Assembly (NCBI GenBank): GCA_937949615.1 | Contig: CALEDQ010000005.1 | Coordinates: 186,001 to 250,000 of the forward strand | Direction: 5' to 3' | Source of the DNA: an uncultured bacterium | GTDB taxonomy: Bacteria; Muiribacteriota; Ozemobacteria; Ozemobacterales; Ozemobacteraceae | DNA: 64,000 nucleotides | Shown: piece by piece, positions 51,284 through 63,107 of the stretch | Position numbering within the stretch: the stretch's first letter is position 1 | How the letters are laid out: the number at the start of each line of letters is the position of its first letter | Notes under the pieces: generated by a model | Databases searched by the model: none | Told to the model about the DNA's origin: nothing | Seen by the model: the letters and a program-made list of their open reading frames with translations, nothing else | Program-made: the position numbers and the translations under genes

Positions 51284-52276
51284 TCACTTTTTCGGTTCGA
51301 TCAGAAAAGGCTTGAGCTCAGGGAACTGCTGAAAGACGGGCATGTCGAGGGCGGCCTGCTTCATGACGTCTGAGTCCTGAGTCTGGGAGAAGCCGGTTGC
51401 CATTTTGTTCTGAAAATCCTGAATCTCTCTGCCCATGCTGGCTATCTGATCTTTTGCCGCAGCCATGTTTTCGCGGAAAACGGCAACCGACTTCTCGTCT
51501 TTCTCAACGCGTTCGCGGGCGCTTGCGAGTTTGCTATACGGTTTTTGGCGGTCGGCCTGCATTTTAACCAGCTTTTCTCTGGCGCTTTCGAGCTGTTTTG
51601 CCTTTGCTTCGCGTTTTTTGGCGACAGTTTCTGAGGCGACGTCACTTTGCAGTTTTGTGATTTTGCTTTGCTGCTCGGCGATTTTTTTGTCCTGTTTTGC
51701 AAAATACTCAGCTTCTTCACTCTGTGCTTTTGTGAGAGCTTCATGGCTTTTTGCCAGGCGGGCTTCGAGAGCGGCGAGCTTCTGGTCAACTCCGGCCATT
51801 CCCTCGGCGGCCATGTCTGTACCGCTTCTTTTGCCGACCATGGCCGTCTTCATCTTATCCATGTTCTGCAGCATGAGAACCTGCAGTAGTCTGATTTTGA
51901 CTTCGTGAAAGTCGGTGTCACTCATGCCGGTTTCTGTGCAGGCCTTTTTTTCGGCATCGATGATATTGCTGCCAAGCTGCAGAACGGTTTTGATATCTTT
52001 GACCGCTTCGTCTTTGCTGGCGGCTTTTTCGGGCGAGTTGGCGTCATTGCGCAGTTCAAGAGTGGCGGCGGTGGCTTTGCCCTGTGCGATCGTCATGGTG
52101 CGGGCGAACAGTTCAACCTTTGCGCGGTCGATGGCTGGAAGACCGCTGAAGCTGGCAGGCGCGGCCGCGAATAACGTTGCGACTGAGAGCAGAAGTGCGA
52201 ACATTGCCAGAAGAGCCTTTTTTGCAAGCCCTGTGAGACGGAACGAAAGTGTTTTGTCGATTTTTACTTTGAACAT
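51284..52276 (-). CDS. Secreted coiled-coil protein
   Basis: A 330-residue protein with a long signal peptide (ALLAMFALLLSVATLFAAAPA, about 20-40). Residues 165-300 form a strong coiled coil rich in Lys/Glu/Ala (LAALEARLAKSHEALTKAQS, KITKLQSDVASETVAKKREA, DQIASMGREIQDFQNKM). The C-terminus is proline rich (MPVFQQFPELKPFLIEPKK). Function unknown; encoded 14 bases after the giant VWA protein gene on the same strand, so the two likely work together in the periplasm. Confidence 0.78.
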   Translation of the reverse strand: MFKVKIDKTLSFRLTGLAKKALLAMFALLLSVATLFAAAPASFSGLPAIDRAKVELFARTMTIAQGKATAATLELRNDANSPEKAASKDEAVKDIKTVLQLGSNIIDAEKKACTETGMSDTDFHEVKIRLLQVLMLQNMDKMKTAMVGKRSGTDMAAEGMAGVDQKLAALEARLAKSHEALTKAQSEEAEYFAKQDKKIAEQQSKITKLQSDVASETVAKKREAKAKQLESAREKLVKMQADRQKPYSKLASARERVEKDEKSVAVFRENMAAAKDQIASMGREIQDFQNKMATGFSQTQDSDVMKQAALDMPVFQQFPELKPFLIEPKK

Positions 52277-52290
52277 GCTGTTTCCTTATT

Positions 52291-55200
52291 TTATTTGCCT
52301 GATGCGGCAGCTTTGACTTTGTTGAGATACCATGAAGCGCCTGTGTTGAAACCGGTAACGAAGCCTTTGTAACCATCCCATGGCGAATAATCGCCCTCAG
52401 AAGAGAAACCGGCCAGAGTTACCTTGCCGCTGAGCAGGTCGATGCTGGCGCCGCCGACTTCAATCGAGACCGAATCGCTGATCTTGCCAAGTTGTTCAGA
52501 CAGCTCACCAATAAACTTTTCGGTGCTGGCAGCAGCTTCAAGTGCTGATTGCCCCTCAAGAATGAAGGCAGACATGCCCCATACTGCAGTTTCAGTTCCT
52601 TTCCAGAAGCCGAGAGCAATGCCGGCGCCATCTGGAATCAGGGCCTGAATAATGGCCTCGCCGGCAATTGTGCCGCGTTCGCCAGTCTCGAGAACGCTGA
52701 TGGTTTCATAGGTTTTCGGGTTGATTTCGAGCCAGGCCCAGAACGGCCGGTCGTTTATCATCGCCGGATTTTCAGGAAAAAGAACCACTGATCTGGTATT
52801 CTTTATGGCTTTGATAACCCGTTCGCTGACCCCGCGGCGTTCTGCGAACTTCAGCCAGGCATTTTTCTGTTTGCCGCTGTCGGCGATAATCTGCAGGCGA
52901 TTTCTGCCCCAGAACTGAAAGACGCCTTTTCCCTTCATGATTTTTGCTTCAAGATCGCTGACAAAAAGCCCGGCGGCGATGCGAAAGGCTGCTGCTGCCT
53001 CAGCTTCGGCTTTTACTTCAGGCTGTACCGCAACCAGATCGAGTCTGGCTTCAAATGCGCCTTTATCGTCGGCGGCGCCGGTGAGAAGCATCAGGCGCGG
53101 CTGCTTTTCGCGGCTCAGGCTGATGCTGGCATTTTCGCAGAGCTGTTTTTCAAAAGTAGTCTGGGCGCTGATGAATGCTGCCAGCCGGGCGTGCGCATAC
53201 CACTGCCACAGTGACAGATGGTCAGGGGTTTTGTCGACCCGGGCTGCCTGCCATCTTTTCTGCAGATCTTCGGTCTGTTCTGGCAAAATGTCGGGCAGCG
53301 CGAGCGCAATACTGTGAATGCGGTTCTGCAGTGAATTATCGGGCAGATCACGCTCAATCACCGGCCATTTTACGCCTTTGCCGCTGAGCGTGATTCTTTC
53401 TCTAACCGGTTTCCAGACATTCAGATCGATGCTTTCGCGGCATTCAGAAGAACCCCAGATGCCGATCAGGCTCGTCTTGAGAAGCTTTTCGCCGTTTTTG
53501 CCGCTTTCTTCGGCGTAGATTATTTCGAATGGGCTCTTAGCTATGCTTTCAGACGGCAGGTTGTGACCGATTACCTTGAAGGAGCGTGTTTTACTGCTGC
53601 CGCCGCTGAGCGCCGATGCGGCAGCGCTGGTCTGGGCTGCGGCTCCTTCTGCGGCCGGTTCCACATCGATTGCCACTTCGATTCTGAACTGGTTGTCGAC
53701 CGGCCCGGCCCAGGGTGCGATAACCGGCGGACTCAGCCTGAAAGCCGCTTCAACCATATTGCCGTCGGCATCGGTGGTTTTATCTGCTGCCTCGGCGATG
53801 GCAGCGGCATTTTGTCGCCGTCTTTCGTTTGCCAGCTGTTTAAGACGCTCTGCGAGCTTCTTTTCGAAATCGGCCGCCAGAACCGGAACCGCTTCGTCAT
53901 TTTCGGCAAGCAGCCAGGCAGGCAGATTTTGCGGTTCTACCGCAGCCGGGGTCATGGCAAATGGCATGCTGTCAGCTGCCAGCAGATAGTCACCCTTCGT
54001 CGGCATTCTGAAAACTGCGACAAATCTCAGCTCTTTGCCATCGGGCACAATCGAATTTTCGTTGGCGGCAAAGAGCATCTGGCGACATACGGAATCAGGG
54101 TAAATTCTTGTCTGGTTGCCGTCAGCCTCGCTTTTTCCGGCAAAATTGCCCATGCCCTTGTGTCCGGCCTGGTTGCCGGCGGTTTTTACCATGCGTTCGC
54201 CGGGCTTGAGAGCGAAACCCTGGTCTTTCAGATCGGCCCGGCCGAGAAACAGCAATTTGTCGACGCGGGTGGCACTGCCATCGGGAAGATCGGCAACGGT
54301 GGCATCGACGACCAGCCAGTCGCCCTTGCGCTTGTTAAATACCGCCATGCGACCCTGAGTATTGATGACCAGCTTCATGCCATTGCCTTCGGCAGACCAG
54401 CTGCGCTCTGCCGGCTTGTCGATAAAATTTTCGGCCGAGTTCAGGGCGATGCAGACATCGTCGTTTTTCATGTCGATACAGAGGCTGCCCGAAGCGGTTG
54501 CCGCCAGCTCAGCCGGCAGCAGATACGCCTGTGTGAAGTAATTGTTCGAGCCGGGCGAGAGTTTTACCCGGTCATAAAAGCCGAAGGGCAGCAGGCCGGT
54601 CACTGCCGATAGCGGCCGGCGCACCGGTCCGGCTGTTGTCGGTATGGCAAGATGCATGCGGGCTTTCGGGTCGATATCGAGCAGAGCCTGCACCTGCGAC
54701 TCGATTTCGCCGTCGATAACCCGCCAGAGCAGGTGCCCGCCAGCAGTTGCTCCCGCCAGAGGCGAAGCGACATCGGCAAGATTTTTAACAGTCATGCTGA
54801 AAGCAGAACCGAGTTTGCCTGTCGGCGCTTCCGGCAGCCCTGCGGCTTTAAGATCAGCCGGTTCCATTTTGCCCGCAATTGTCAGCGAAACATGCCCGTA
54901 GCTGCGGTCGAAGAAGTCAATGGCGCCGTTGCTGAGCCCCTGATCGTCTGAAACGATAAAGACGATCTGCCCGCGCACCGGTTTATTCGGGTTTACTGTA
55001 ACCGATCGGCTGCCAAAAGGCGAAAGCGAATCATCGAACAGCCAGCTGGCCGGCGAACATGGCACCGCCGGGTCGTTGTTCCAGCGCAGATAGAAATGCC
55101 GTGCCAGGTCACCGATCTGATATGGCGGTATCGCCTTGATGATTTTTACCTTGTCGTTGCTGCGGCCGACCCATTGCGCCGGGTGGTTGCCGCCGTCAGG

Positions 55201-57672
55201 GTAAACTGCGACGTCCTGTTCCGGCAGAATGTTGCTCAGCTCGATGTCAAATGCGGCGAACAGTTTTTTTGCGGGAGCCTGTACGCCATTGAGACTGTCA
55301 TACAGAGCCATTCTTCGGATGTGAAATGCGCAGGCGCTGTTCTGGCCTTTAAGATCCATGTCTATCGCCATTCTGGCGCTGCCTGCGGTCTGACTGACGC
55401 TTGCATTACCTGGTGCGGAACCGTTATCGCCGGTTTTTGTCAGCTGCTGATTGGCACCTGCCTGGTTGCCAGCCGCTTCATTCGAAACAGTCGTTGCAGA
55501 GCCTGCAGGAAGGTTGGCGCAGGTTATCTGCAGAGTGTCTACTGCCTCTTCTGTTCCTGATGCAGTCTGCTTGAGTGGCGGCAGATTGAAGATGCCGTTG
55601 CCTGAAACGGCAACCGGAGAATTGTCATTCTGCGGCATGTTCCAGACCAGCTCAAATGGCACCGTGCTTTCATCAGCCGGTTCAGCCACTCTGGCGAGCA
55701 GTCGCTCGATAATCTGGTTCATTTCAGCAAAGTTGTCGGCGATAATTGCTTCGCCGCCGGCTTTTGCCGCAGTTTTATGAAATTCGCCATTTTCATTTTC
55801 TTTAACCATACCGATCCACATCGAAAAGATACCCTCATCCTTCATGCGTGCCAGCAGCCGGTTGAACATTTCTTCATCTTTTTTACTGTTGGTTTTTATG
55901 GCTTCATCGGTCAGAAACAGCATGTAACGACGGTTTGAAGGCACTGCGAGCAGCCCCTGCATGGCCACCGAAACTGCTTTGAGAACGTCGGTGCCGCCGC
56001 CGTCGTCAAAAGCGGCCAGGCCGGCGTGGTTTCTTGCCCGGTTGGCGGTAGCGGTCTGCGTAATGCGGGTATTGGCATCAAAATCGAGAATCTGTACCAG
56101 AGCATTTTCCGGCAGCTGCCTGAGCATGCCGTGCAGCGCATTTCTGGCAACGTCACGCCGGCTGCCCGGAACGCCGCTTTCAAGGCTGCTGGCCATCGAG
56201 CCGCTGGTGTCGACACAGATGCTGATTACTGGCCGAATACCGAGCCCGGGTTTCTGGGGCCGGCGGTAAGTGAGAAGGTATTCGCGGGCGACGGTGGCTT
56301 CAAGTCTGGCGAAAACTTCGTTGATATTGCTTTCGTCGGCTGTCTGAAACAGGCCGCCCGAAAGATCGGCGAGGCGCGCCAGGGTTTCGCGGTCGGCACC
56401 CTCGCCAAAACCGATGGTAAAAACCGGAATGCGTGCTTTTACAAGTGCTTCGAATACCTCTTTTTCGCCGGCTTTGCTGCCAGGTGCCGTATCGTTATGG
56501 TTCGCGTCGAAACCGTCGGTGAAAACCACCAGTGCCGGGCGCGGTGAACTTTTCAACTGTGAGAGCCCGAGCAGAATGCTGTCTCTGAGTGCTGTCGCTC
56601 CATCGGCTTTGATGGCTTTGATCGATTTGATCAGATCGGTGCTACTTGTGGCCTTAACCGGTTTTGCTTTGGTATCGAAGTCGATTACTTCAACTCTGGC
56701 CTCGTTTGGCAGCGCTTCGACAAATTTAACCGTGGCGTCGATGGCCGCTTTCATTGATTTTTTCATTGAGCCTGAACTGTCGAGCAGCATAACCAGGTGC
56801 AGCGGTGTTTCTGATTGTTTTATATCGATAATTTCAGCCGGCAGTGAGCGTTCGAAGCTTTGCAGCTGGTCGATGGCAGGCGTGTGGCTGGATAAGCCGG
56901 CCGGAACGGCAAACCGGCACAGAGCATTTTCTGAACCAGCTTCAGACGTCACCGCGCGAATTTCTAGGCGTCTGGCAGAAGTGGCAGTCTGACTTTCAAG
57001 ACTTATTTCGGGGCTGGCAGCCCAGCGCACCGTTGTTCTGCCACCGCTGCTTACCGGTATAAGTCTGGCGTAACCGGTGCCGTTGCCGCTGCCACTGCGC
57101 TGCAATACCCAGTAACCAGCCGGCAGTCTGAAAAAGATGTCACCGTTGGGGCTGGCGATACCTTTGTTCATGCCTTTTTTGAAGTCAGGGTGCTTGACTG
57201 AGAACATATCAGGCTCGACCGATACGGCTGTACCGCCAGTGCTGGTTACGACCAGTTCCCCTGGTTGCTCGCCGGCGGTAAACTGGTCGAGTGGGGCGTG
57301 CCGTTCGGTTAAAATTGTGCACGAGGCGGTTTTTCCTGAAATCTGTATGTCGTAGTCCCCCGGCATCTGGCACAATCTATCGATTGTCTGTTCGAGGCCG
57401 TTCTTGCCGTCGAGGTTGGCAGAGAACTTTGTTTCGTAGATCGCTTTGCCATACTCCTGTTTTGCCGTAATTCTGAGGCTGAGGCGGTCAGCAGCTTCGC
57501 CGAACCTTACCTGCAGTGTCGTGAACTGTTTACCATCATGTTTGAACGTCACGGTTACCGGTTTTTTGTCGGCCGCGCCCTGCCAGATAAAACCGCTGTT
57601 ATCAGCCTGCAGCGTGACTGCAGATACAATGACGAAGATAACGGGAATGATATAACGCAATGATTTGAGCAT
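52291..57672 (-). CDS. Giant secreted protein with two von Willebrand factor A domains
   Basis: A 1793-residue protein with signal peptide (IPVIFVIVSAVTLQA, 9-23). VWA 1 (about 292-465) has the MIDAS motif MLLDSSGSM at 295-303 and FTDGFDANH; VWA 2 (about 480-660) has CVDTSGSM and FLTDEAIKTN. The rest is unclassified: a predicted beta-rich middle part (DVSPLAGATAGGHLLWRVIDG) and a C-terminal helical/alanine-rich part. Both metal-ion-dependent sites look intact, so it should bind protein ligands at the cell surface or in the periplasm. First gene of a two-gene unit. Confidence 0.85.
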   Translation of the reverse strand: MLKSLRYIIPVIFVIVSAVTLQADNSGFIWQGAADKKPVTVTFKHDGKQFTTLQVRFGEAADRLSLRITAKQEYGKAIYETKFSANLDGKNGLEQTIDRLCQMPGDYDIQISGKTASCTILTERHAPLDQFTAGEQPGELVVTSTGGTAVSVEPDMFSVKHPDFKKGMNKGIASPNGDIFFRLPAGYWVLQRSGSGNGTGYARLIPVSSGGRTTVRWAASPEISLESQTATSARRLEIRAVTSEAGSENALCRFAVPAGLSSHTPAIDQLQSFERSLPAEIIDIKQSETPLHLVMLLDSSGSMKKSMKAAIDATVKFVEALPNEARVEVIDFDTKAKPVKATSSTDLIKSIKAIKADGATALRDSILLGLSQLKSSPRPALVVFTDGFDANHNDTAPGSKAGEKEVFEALVKARIPVFTIGFGEGADRETLARLADLSGGLFQTADESNINEVFARLEATVAREYLLTYRRPQKPGLGIRPVISICVDTSGSMASSLESGVPGSRRDVARNALHGMLRQLPENALVQILDFDANTRITQTATANRARNHAGLAAFDDGGGTDVLKAVSVAMQGLLAVPSNRRYMLFLTDEAIKTNSKKDEEMFNRLLARMKDEGIFSMWIGMVKENENGEFHKTAAKAGGEAIIADNFAEMNQIIERLLARVAEPADESTVPFELVWNMPQNDNSPVAVSGNGIFNLPPLKQTASGTEEAVDTLQITCANLPAGSATTVSNEAAGNQAGANQQLTKTGDNGSAPGNASVSQTAGSARMAIDMDLKGQNSACAFHIRRMALYDSLNGVQAPAKKLFAAFDIELSNILPEQDVAVYPDGGNHPAQWVGRSNDKVKIIKAIPPYQIGDLARHFYLRWNNDPAVPCSPASWLFDDSLSPFGSRSVTVNPNKPVRGQIVFIVSDDQGLSNGAIDFFDRSYGHVSLTIAGKMEPADLKAAGLPEAPTGKLGSAFSMTVKNLADVASPLAGATAGGHLLWRVIDGEIESQVQALLDIDPKARMHLAIPTTAGPVRRPLSAVTGLLPFGFYDRVKLSPGSNNYFTQAYLLPAELAATASGSLCIDMKNDDVCIALNSAENFIDKPAERSWSAEGNGMKLVINTQGRMAVFNKRKGDWLVVDATVADLPDGSATRVDKLLFLGRADLKDQGFALKPGERMVKTAGNQAGHKGMGNFAGKSEADGNQTRIYPDSVCRQMLFAANENSIVPDGKELRFVAVFRMPTKGDYLLAADSMPFAMTPAAVEPQNLPAWLLAENDEAVPVLAADFEKKLAERLKQLANERRRQNAAAIAEAADKTTDADGNMVEAAFRLSPPVIAPWAGPVDNQFRIEVAIDVEPAAEGAAAQTSAAASALSGGSSKTRSFKVIGHNLPSESIAKSPFEIIYAEESGKNGEKLLKTSLIGIWGSSECRESIDLNVWKPVRERITLSGKGVKWPVIERDLPDNSLQNRIHSIALALPDILPEQTEDLQKRWQAARVDKTPDHLSLWQWYAHARLAAFISAQTTFEKQLCENASISLSREKQPRLMLLTGAADDKGAFEARLDLVAVQPEVKAEAEAAAAFRIAAGLFVSDLEAKIMKGKGVFQFWGRNRLQIIADSGKQKNAWLKFAERRGVSERVIKAIKNTRSVVLFPENPAMINDRPFWAWLEINPKTYETISVLETGERGTIAGEAIIQALIPDGAGIALGFWKGTETAVWGMSAFILEGQSALEAAASTEKFIGELSEQLGKISDSVSIEVGGASIDLLSGKVTLAGFSSEGDYSPWDGYKGFVTGFNTGASWYLNKVKAAASGK

Positions 57673-58009
57673 GGGTTCGCCTCTTGTCCTCTTGATTTTT
57701 TCAGGGCGATAGTACCATGCAGCCAGAGAACCTGCAATAAATTACAGAGCCTGCAGAATAAATGAAGTAACTATAGCTTTTATACTGTTTTAACGGGTGT
57801 GTGGTTATGTGCCTTGCCTTGATAACATCAGACTGTGATCAGTCTATGTATGGTCATGCCAATGGTTTCTCATGGTAAAAATCGAGCAGAAAATACAGGA
57901 GCAAAAAGTTTGCCTGACTGACGAGTCTTTCTTTATTGAAGATTTCCTGTTACCCTTGGCGCTGCACTATTGAAAGCCATTTTTTTTAATTGCAGCACCG
58001 GAGAAAATA
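57673..58009. other. Divergent intergenic region with a small inverted repeat
   Basis: 337 bases between the VWA gene and the ABC-F gene. AGACTG-TGAT-CAGTCT (57830-57845) is a perfect short inverted repeat. No other structure or gene is supported. Confidence 0.4.
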
Positions 58010-59593
58010 ATGATCAGCACCGAAAACCTGGGCCTCAGTTTTGGCAGTAACAAGCTTTTTGCAGGGGTAAACATCAAGTTTCTTCCCGGAAACTGCTATG
58101 GCTTGATTGGCGCCAACGGCTCGGGCAAATCAACATTCTTGAAAATACTCTCCGGCGAGATCACCAATTATTCCGGAAACGTGAATATAACCCCCGGTGA
58201 GCGCATAGCCACTCTCAAGCAGAATCACTTTGCCTATGAAGATACCCAGGTTCTGCAGGTCGTTCTCATGGGCTACCCGGAACTGTATGCGGTGATGCAG
58301 GAAAAAGAAAAGCTTTATGAGAAAGCCGATTTTTCTGAAGCTGATGGTGTGCGTGCGAGCGAGCTTGAAAGCCTGTGTGCCGAAATGAACGGCTGGGAAG
58401 CAGAATCGAACGCTGCTGTTCTGCTGGCCGGCCTGGGCATTAAAACCGAGTTTCATAACCTGCTGATGCGTGAACTGACCGGCTCAGAAAAGGTTAAGGT
58501 GCTGCTGGCACAGGCTTTGTTCGGCGATCCTGACATTCTGCTGCTCGACGAGCCAACCAACCACCTCGATGCCGCCGCAATCCGCTGGGTCGAAAATTTC
58601 CTGGTAAATTGCGATAAAACGGTCATCGTGGTTTCGCACGATCGCCACTTTCTTAACCACGTCTGCTCGCACATGGCTGATATCGATTACGGCAACATCA
58701 CTCTTTACACCGGCAATTATGATTTCTGGAGCGAATCAAGCCAGCTGGCACTGAAGCTGCAGCAGGATCAGAACAAGAAGCTTGCCGAAAAGGCCGAAGA
58801 GCTGAAAGCCTTTATTGCCAGATTCAGCGCCAATAAATCAAAATCATCGCAGGCAACTTCGCGGCGCAAACAGCTTGAAAAGCTGAACCTTGAAGATATC
58901 AAGCCATCTTCGCGCCGATACCCCTTTATCGCTTTCAAACCTGAACGAGAAGCCGGCGACCAGCTTCTTCGCGTTCAGGGACTGACAAAAACCATCGATG
59001 GCAACAGGGTTCTCAATAATGTGACTTTTACGGTCCATAAAAATGACCGGATCGTCTTTGTCGGCAGCAATGAACTGGCTGCCACGACTCTTTTCAAGAT
59101 ACTGGCCGGCGAAATGGAGCCTGATGCTGGATCGTTCAACTGGGGCGTTACCACTTCCCAGTCGTATTTTCCCAAAGACAACTCGGCCTTTTTCAGCGAC
59201 AGCACTCTGAACCTGGTTGAATGGCTGCGGCAGTATTCCAAAGATAAAAACGACAGCTTTGTTCGCGGCTTTCTTGGCCGTATGCTTTTTTCAGGCGAAG
59301 AAGGCCTGAAGATGACGAACGTTCTGTCTGGCGGGGAAAGAGTTCGCTGTATGCTCGCCAGAATGATGCTGAGCAGTGCCAACGTGTTGCTGCTCGACGG
59401 GCCGACCAATCATCTCGATCTCGAATCTATTACAGCCCTGAATAACGGGCTGATGAAGTTCACCGGCACCATTTTATTCACCTCGCAGGATCTGCAGTTC
59501 AACGAAACTATTGCTACCAGAGTCATTGAATTAACCTCAAACGGCCTGGTCGATTACGGCATAAGCTACGAGGAATATTTAAAAACTCTGTAG
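58010..59593 (+). CDS. ABC-F ATPase (YbiT-like) with degenerate second site
   Basis: A 527-residue soluble protein with two ABC domains and an inter-domain linker, the ABC-F layout of ribosome-associated translation factors. Domain 1 has Walker A GANGSGKST and Walker B LLLDEPTNHLD but a weak signature (ELTGSEKVKVLLAQAL). Domain 2 keeps signature LSGGERVRCMLARM but its Walker A reads VGSNELAATT (no Gly-Lys) and Walker B reads LLLDGPTNHLD, losing the catalytic Glu; the switch reads FTSQD. So only one site probably hydrolyses ATP. No membrane segment. Confidence 0.9.
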   Translation: MISTENLGLSFGSNKLFAGVNIKFLPGNCYGLIGANGSGKSTFLKILSGEITNYSGNVNITPGERIATLKQNHFAYEDTQVLQVVLMGYPELYAVMQEKEKLYEKADFSEADGVRASELESLCAEMNGWEAESNAAVLLAGLGIKTEFHNLLMRELTGSEKVKVLLAQALFGDPDILLLDEPTNHLDAAAIRWVENFLVNCDKTVIVVSHDRHFLNHVCSHMADIDYGNITLYTGNYDFWSESSQLALKLQQDQNKKLAEKAEELKAFIARFSANKSKSSQATSRRKQLEKLNLEDIKPSSRRYPFIAFKPEREAGDQLLRVQGLTKTIDGNRVLNNVTFTVHKNDRIVFVGSNELAATTLFKILAGEMEPDAGSFNWGVTTSQSYFPKDNSAFFSDSTLNLVEWLRQYSKDKNDSFVRGFLGRMLFSGEEGLKMTNVLSGGERVRCMLARMMLSSANVLLLDGPTNHLDLESITALNNGLMKFTGTILFTSQDLQFNETIATRVIELTSNGLVDYGISYEEYLKTL

Positions 59594-59618
59594 AGCCAGA
59601 TCGGTTTTTAAGTCGCTG

Positions 59619-61066
<1,448 letters not shown>

Positions 61067-61070
<4 letters not shown>

Positions 61071-62299
61071 TTTTTCACCTCGGCGGTAAATATCTGGAAA
61101 TCTTTCTGCAGTTTTGCCTGGTAGCTGATAATCAGCGGTATGAGCCCATCGGCCGATTTTTCTAGCCAGGCTTTCATTTCGCCGCCTTTACCCGCCCCGG
61201 CATGAAAATCGGCGGTTATATAGCCGAGAACCTCAGCCAGTTCGCCGATCTGCGCCGGGCTCAGCGCCTGCGAATTTTCGAGCGTTTCATCCCAGGCAAA
61301 AACCTGTTTTACAAGAAAGGCTTTGCCAGCGTGTTCCATGGTGCCAAGAAACGGGTCGGTAATGTGGTGGGCACGTTTCATGGCGGCAATGGTCGTCTGC
61401 CGCTGTGTGGCGATGTCTGCGGGTGCAACGCTGCTGGTGCGCATGACCTTGAATTCGAGCAGGATGTCGTCCTGCCAGTCGGCGGTCGGGCCCTGCAGCA
61501 GGGCATAATAGCGTTTCAGGCCGATACTGGCGAGGCCTTTATCATAACGCTGGGCTATATCGAGAATCTCGATCGCCTCTTTCTGAAAGCCGCTTAGATT
61601 ACCCAGATAAGCGCTGAGGCTCAGGCTCACTGATGCCGCTTCAGCCGGTTCGACCGTGTCGAAGCGTTCGATGTTCAGCCAGTTCGGGTTGGTTTTCGTG
61701 CTGCGTTTGCCGATGAATTTTTTGTATTTAACATCGATGCTGTCGTCGATAAAACTCTGCATGAATTCAGGAAACGGCGTCGCCGGCCAGTCAGAAGCTT
61801 TGTCGTTCGCGGCCCTGGCCAGGTAACCGGCAAAAAGCTTCTGCAGCACGGTCTGTTGCTCTGCCGGTGTCAGTTTATCTGAATAACCGGTCAGCACGCT
61901 GACGCCGAGTCTGAAGATGTCGAAGGCGAGCGGTGCGCCGTCAAAAGCTTCGTCAAGATCATCGATGGCGTAATCAGGTTTTTTGCCCTCGGCGTTGAGT
62001 ACCGAAAAATTGTGCATGTGCAGGTCACCGGCAATCATGCCGGCCGGCGAGGTTTTGACGAGAGCCAGTTCAGGGTTCGTCTGCAGATCGTTGTTCATGA
62101 CATGCGCAGTGCCGCGCAGAAACGAAAACAGATCTTCAGCCATGGCTTCGAGTTTGTTCTGATAAAGCTGTGGCGTTGAACTTGCCGCATCAGCGTTGAA
62201 CGCATGAATCTGCTGCATCAGTTCGGGCGTCTGCCCGGCGAATGTGGTAACAGTTAAAAAAAACTGCAGAAGCAGTATTATAAACAGTCTGGTAGTCAT
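61067..62299 (-). CDS. DUF2252-family secreted protein
   Basis: A 410-residue protein with signal peptide (FIILLLQFFLTVTTFAGQ, about 5-22). The DUF2252 pattern is present: LEAMAEDLFSFLRGTAHVM, GDLHMHNFSVLNAEGKKPDYAIDDLDEAFDGAPLAFDI, with its kinase-like His/Asp residues (GDLH, DDLD), and a later HAGAGKGGEM. The family is distantly kinase-fold and of unknown function. It is the first gene of a pair with gnd, but the pairing may only be transcriptional. Confidence 0.85.
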
Positions 62300-62462
62300 T
62301 TTTCCCTCACAGAATTCGGCTTTTCATCGTTCATTATAGCCTAAACTCAAATAGTTTTCGACAACCCTTTTGTCTGCTCACAGGTTCTAAATATTGCGGG
62401 CCTGATTTGAAAAGTGCTGTGAATTGTGGTTAGAATCTTGAAAAATGCAGCAGTGAGGTTTT

Positions 62463-62987
62463 ATGACAAAAGTTTCGCCGCAGGCGCAGAACTGGATAGA
62501 TGAGTTGAAGATGCAGCCGCACCCCGAAGGCGGCTGGTTTGCCGAGGTTTTCAGGGCGGCGGGCACGATAGCTGCTCCGGCGCTGCCGTGGCATGCCGGG
62601 GCGCGGCCATTTCTGACCTCGATTTATTTTATGCTGGTTCCGGGCGCTGTGTCGCGGTTTCACCGGCTGAAATCAGATGAAATATGGTATCACCACGCCG
62701 GCGGCAGCCTGAATATTCATCAGATCGACGCGGACGGCAATTATTCGATTGCCCGGCTCGGGCGCAATCTTGTGGCCGGTGAGAAACTGCAGGTGGTTGT
62801 GCCGGCCGGAGTCTGGTTCGGTGCAACGTTGAACGGTGATGAAGAAGCCCTGGTCGGCTGCGCCGTCGCGCCCGGTTTCGATTTTGCCGATTTCGAGATG
62901 CCCGATCGCAGAGCCATGCTGGCGCTTTTCCCGCAGCACGCGCCTATTATCGAACGCCTCACCTGGGCCACGGATGAACACGGATGA
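62463..62987 (+). CDS. DUF985 cupin-superfamily protein
   Basis: A 174-residue protein with the DUF985 cupin pattern: ELKMQPHPEGGWFAEVFRAAG, TSIYFMLVPGAVSRFHRLKSDEIWYHHAGG and AGVWFGATLNGDEEALVGCAVAPGFDFADFEM. His and Glu of FHRLKSDEIWYHH are the probable metal ligands. Substrate unknown. Its last six codons (ATDEHG) and stop are made of a 10-bp repeat block (62966-63006), so the natural C-terminus may have been replaced by repeat sequence. Confidence 0.88.
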   Translation: MTKVSPQAQNWIDELKMQPHPEGGWFAEVFRAAGTIAAPALPWHAGARPFLTSIYFMLVPGAVSRFHRLKSDEIWYHHAGGSLNIHQIDADGNYSIARLGRNLVAGEKLQVVVPAGVWFGATLNGDEEALVGCAVAPGFDFADFEMPDRRAMLALFPQHAPIIERLTWATDEHG

Positions 62988-63006
62988 ACGCGGATAGAAA
63001 CGGATC
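62966..63006. repeat. 10-bp tandem repeat block (GATGAACRCG units)
   Basis: GGCCACG followed by GATGAACACG, GATGAACGCG, GATAGAAACG and GATC. Same lead sequence and unit as the block at 21823-21863. It includes the stop codon of the cupin gene at 62985-62987. Confidence 0.78.
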
Positions 63007-63107
63007 TGGTCATCAAAATCCGCTTTGTTTGCTGTTATCAATAAAGCAGCGGCAATTCAGTCAGTTTCTGCAGTGTATCTGACCAGAAATCAGAGCCTGC
63101 TGGCAAT

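Noticed and set aside
53563..54612. A 349-codon open frame on the plus strand opposite the VWA gene.
   Set aside because: It is antisense to a well-supported gene with signal peptide and two VWA domains, has no ribosome site, and encodes only low-complexity Cys/Arg/Gly-rich sequence.
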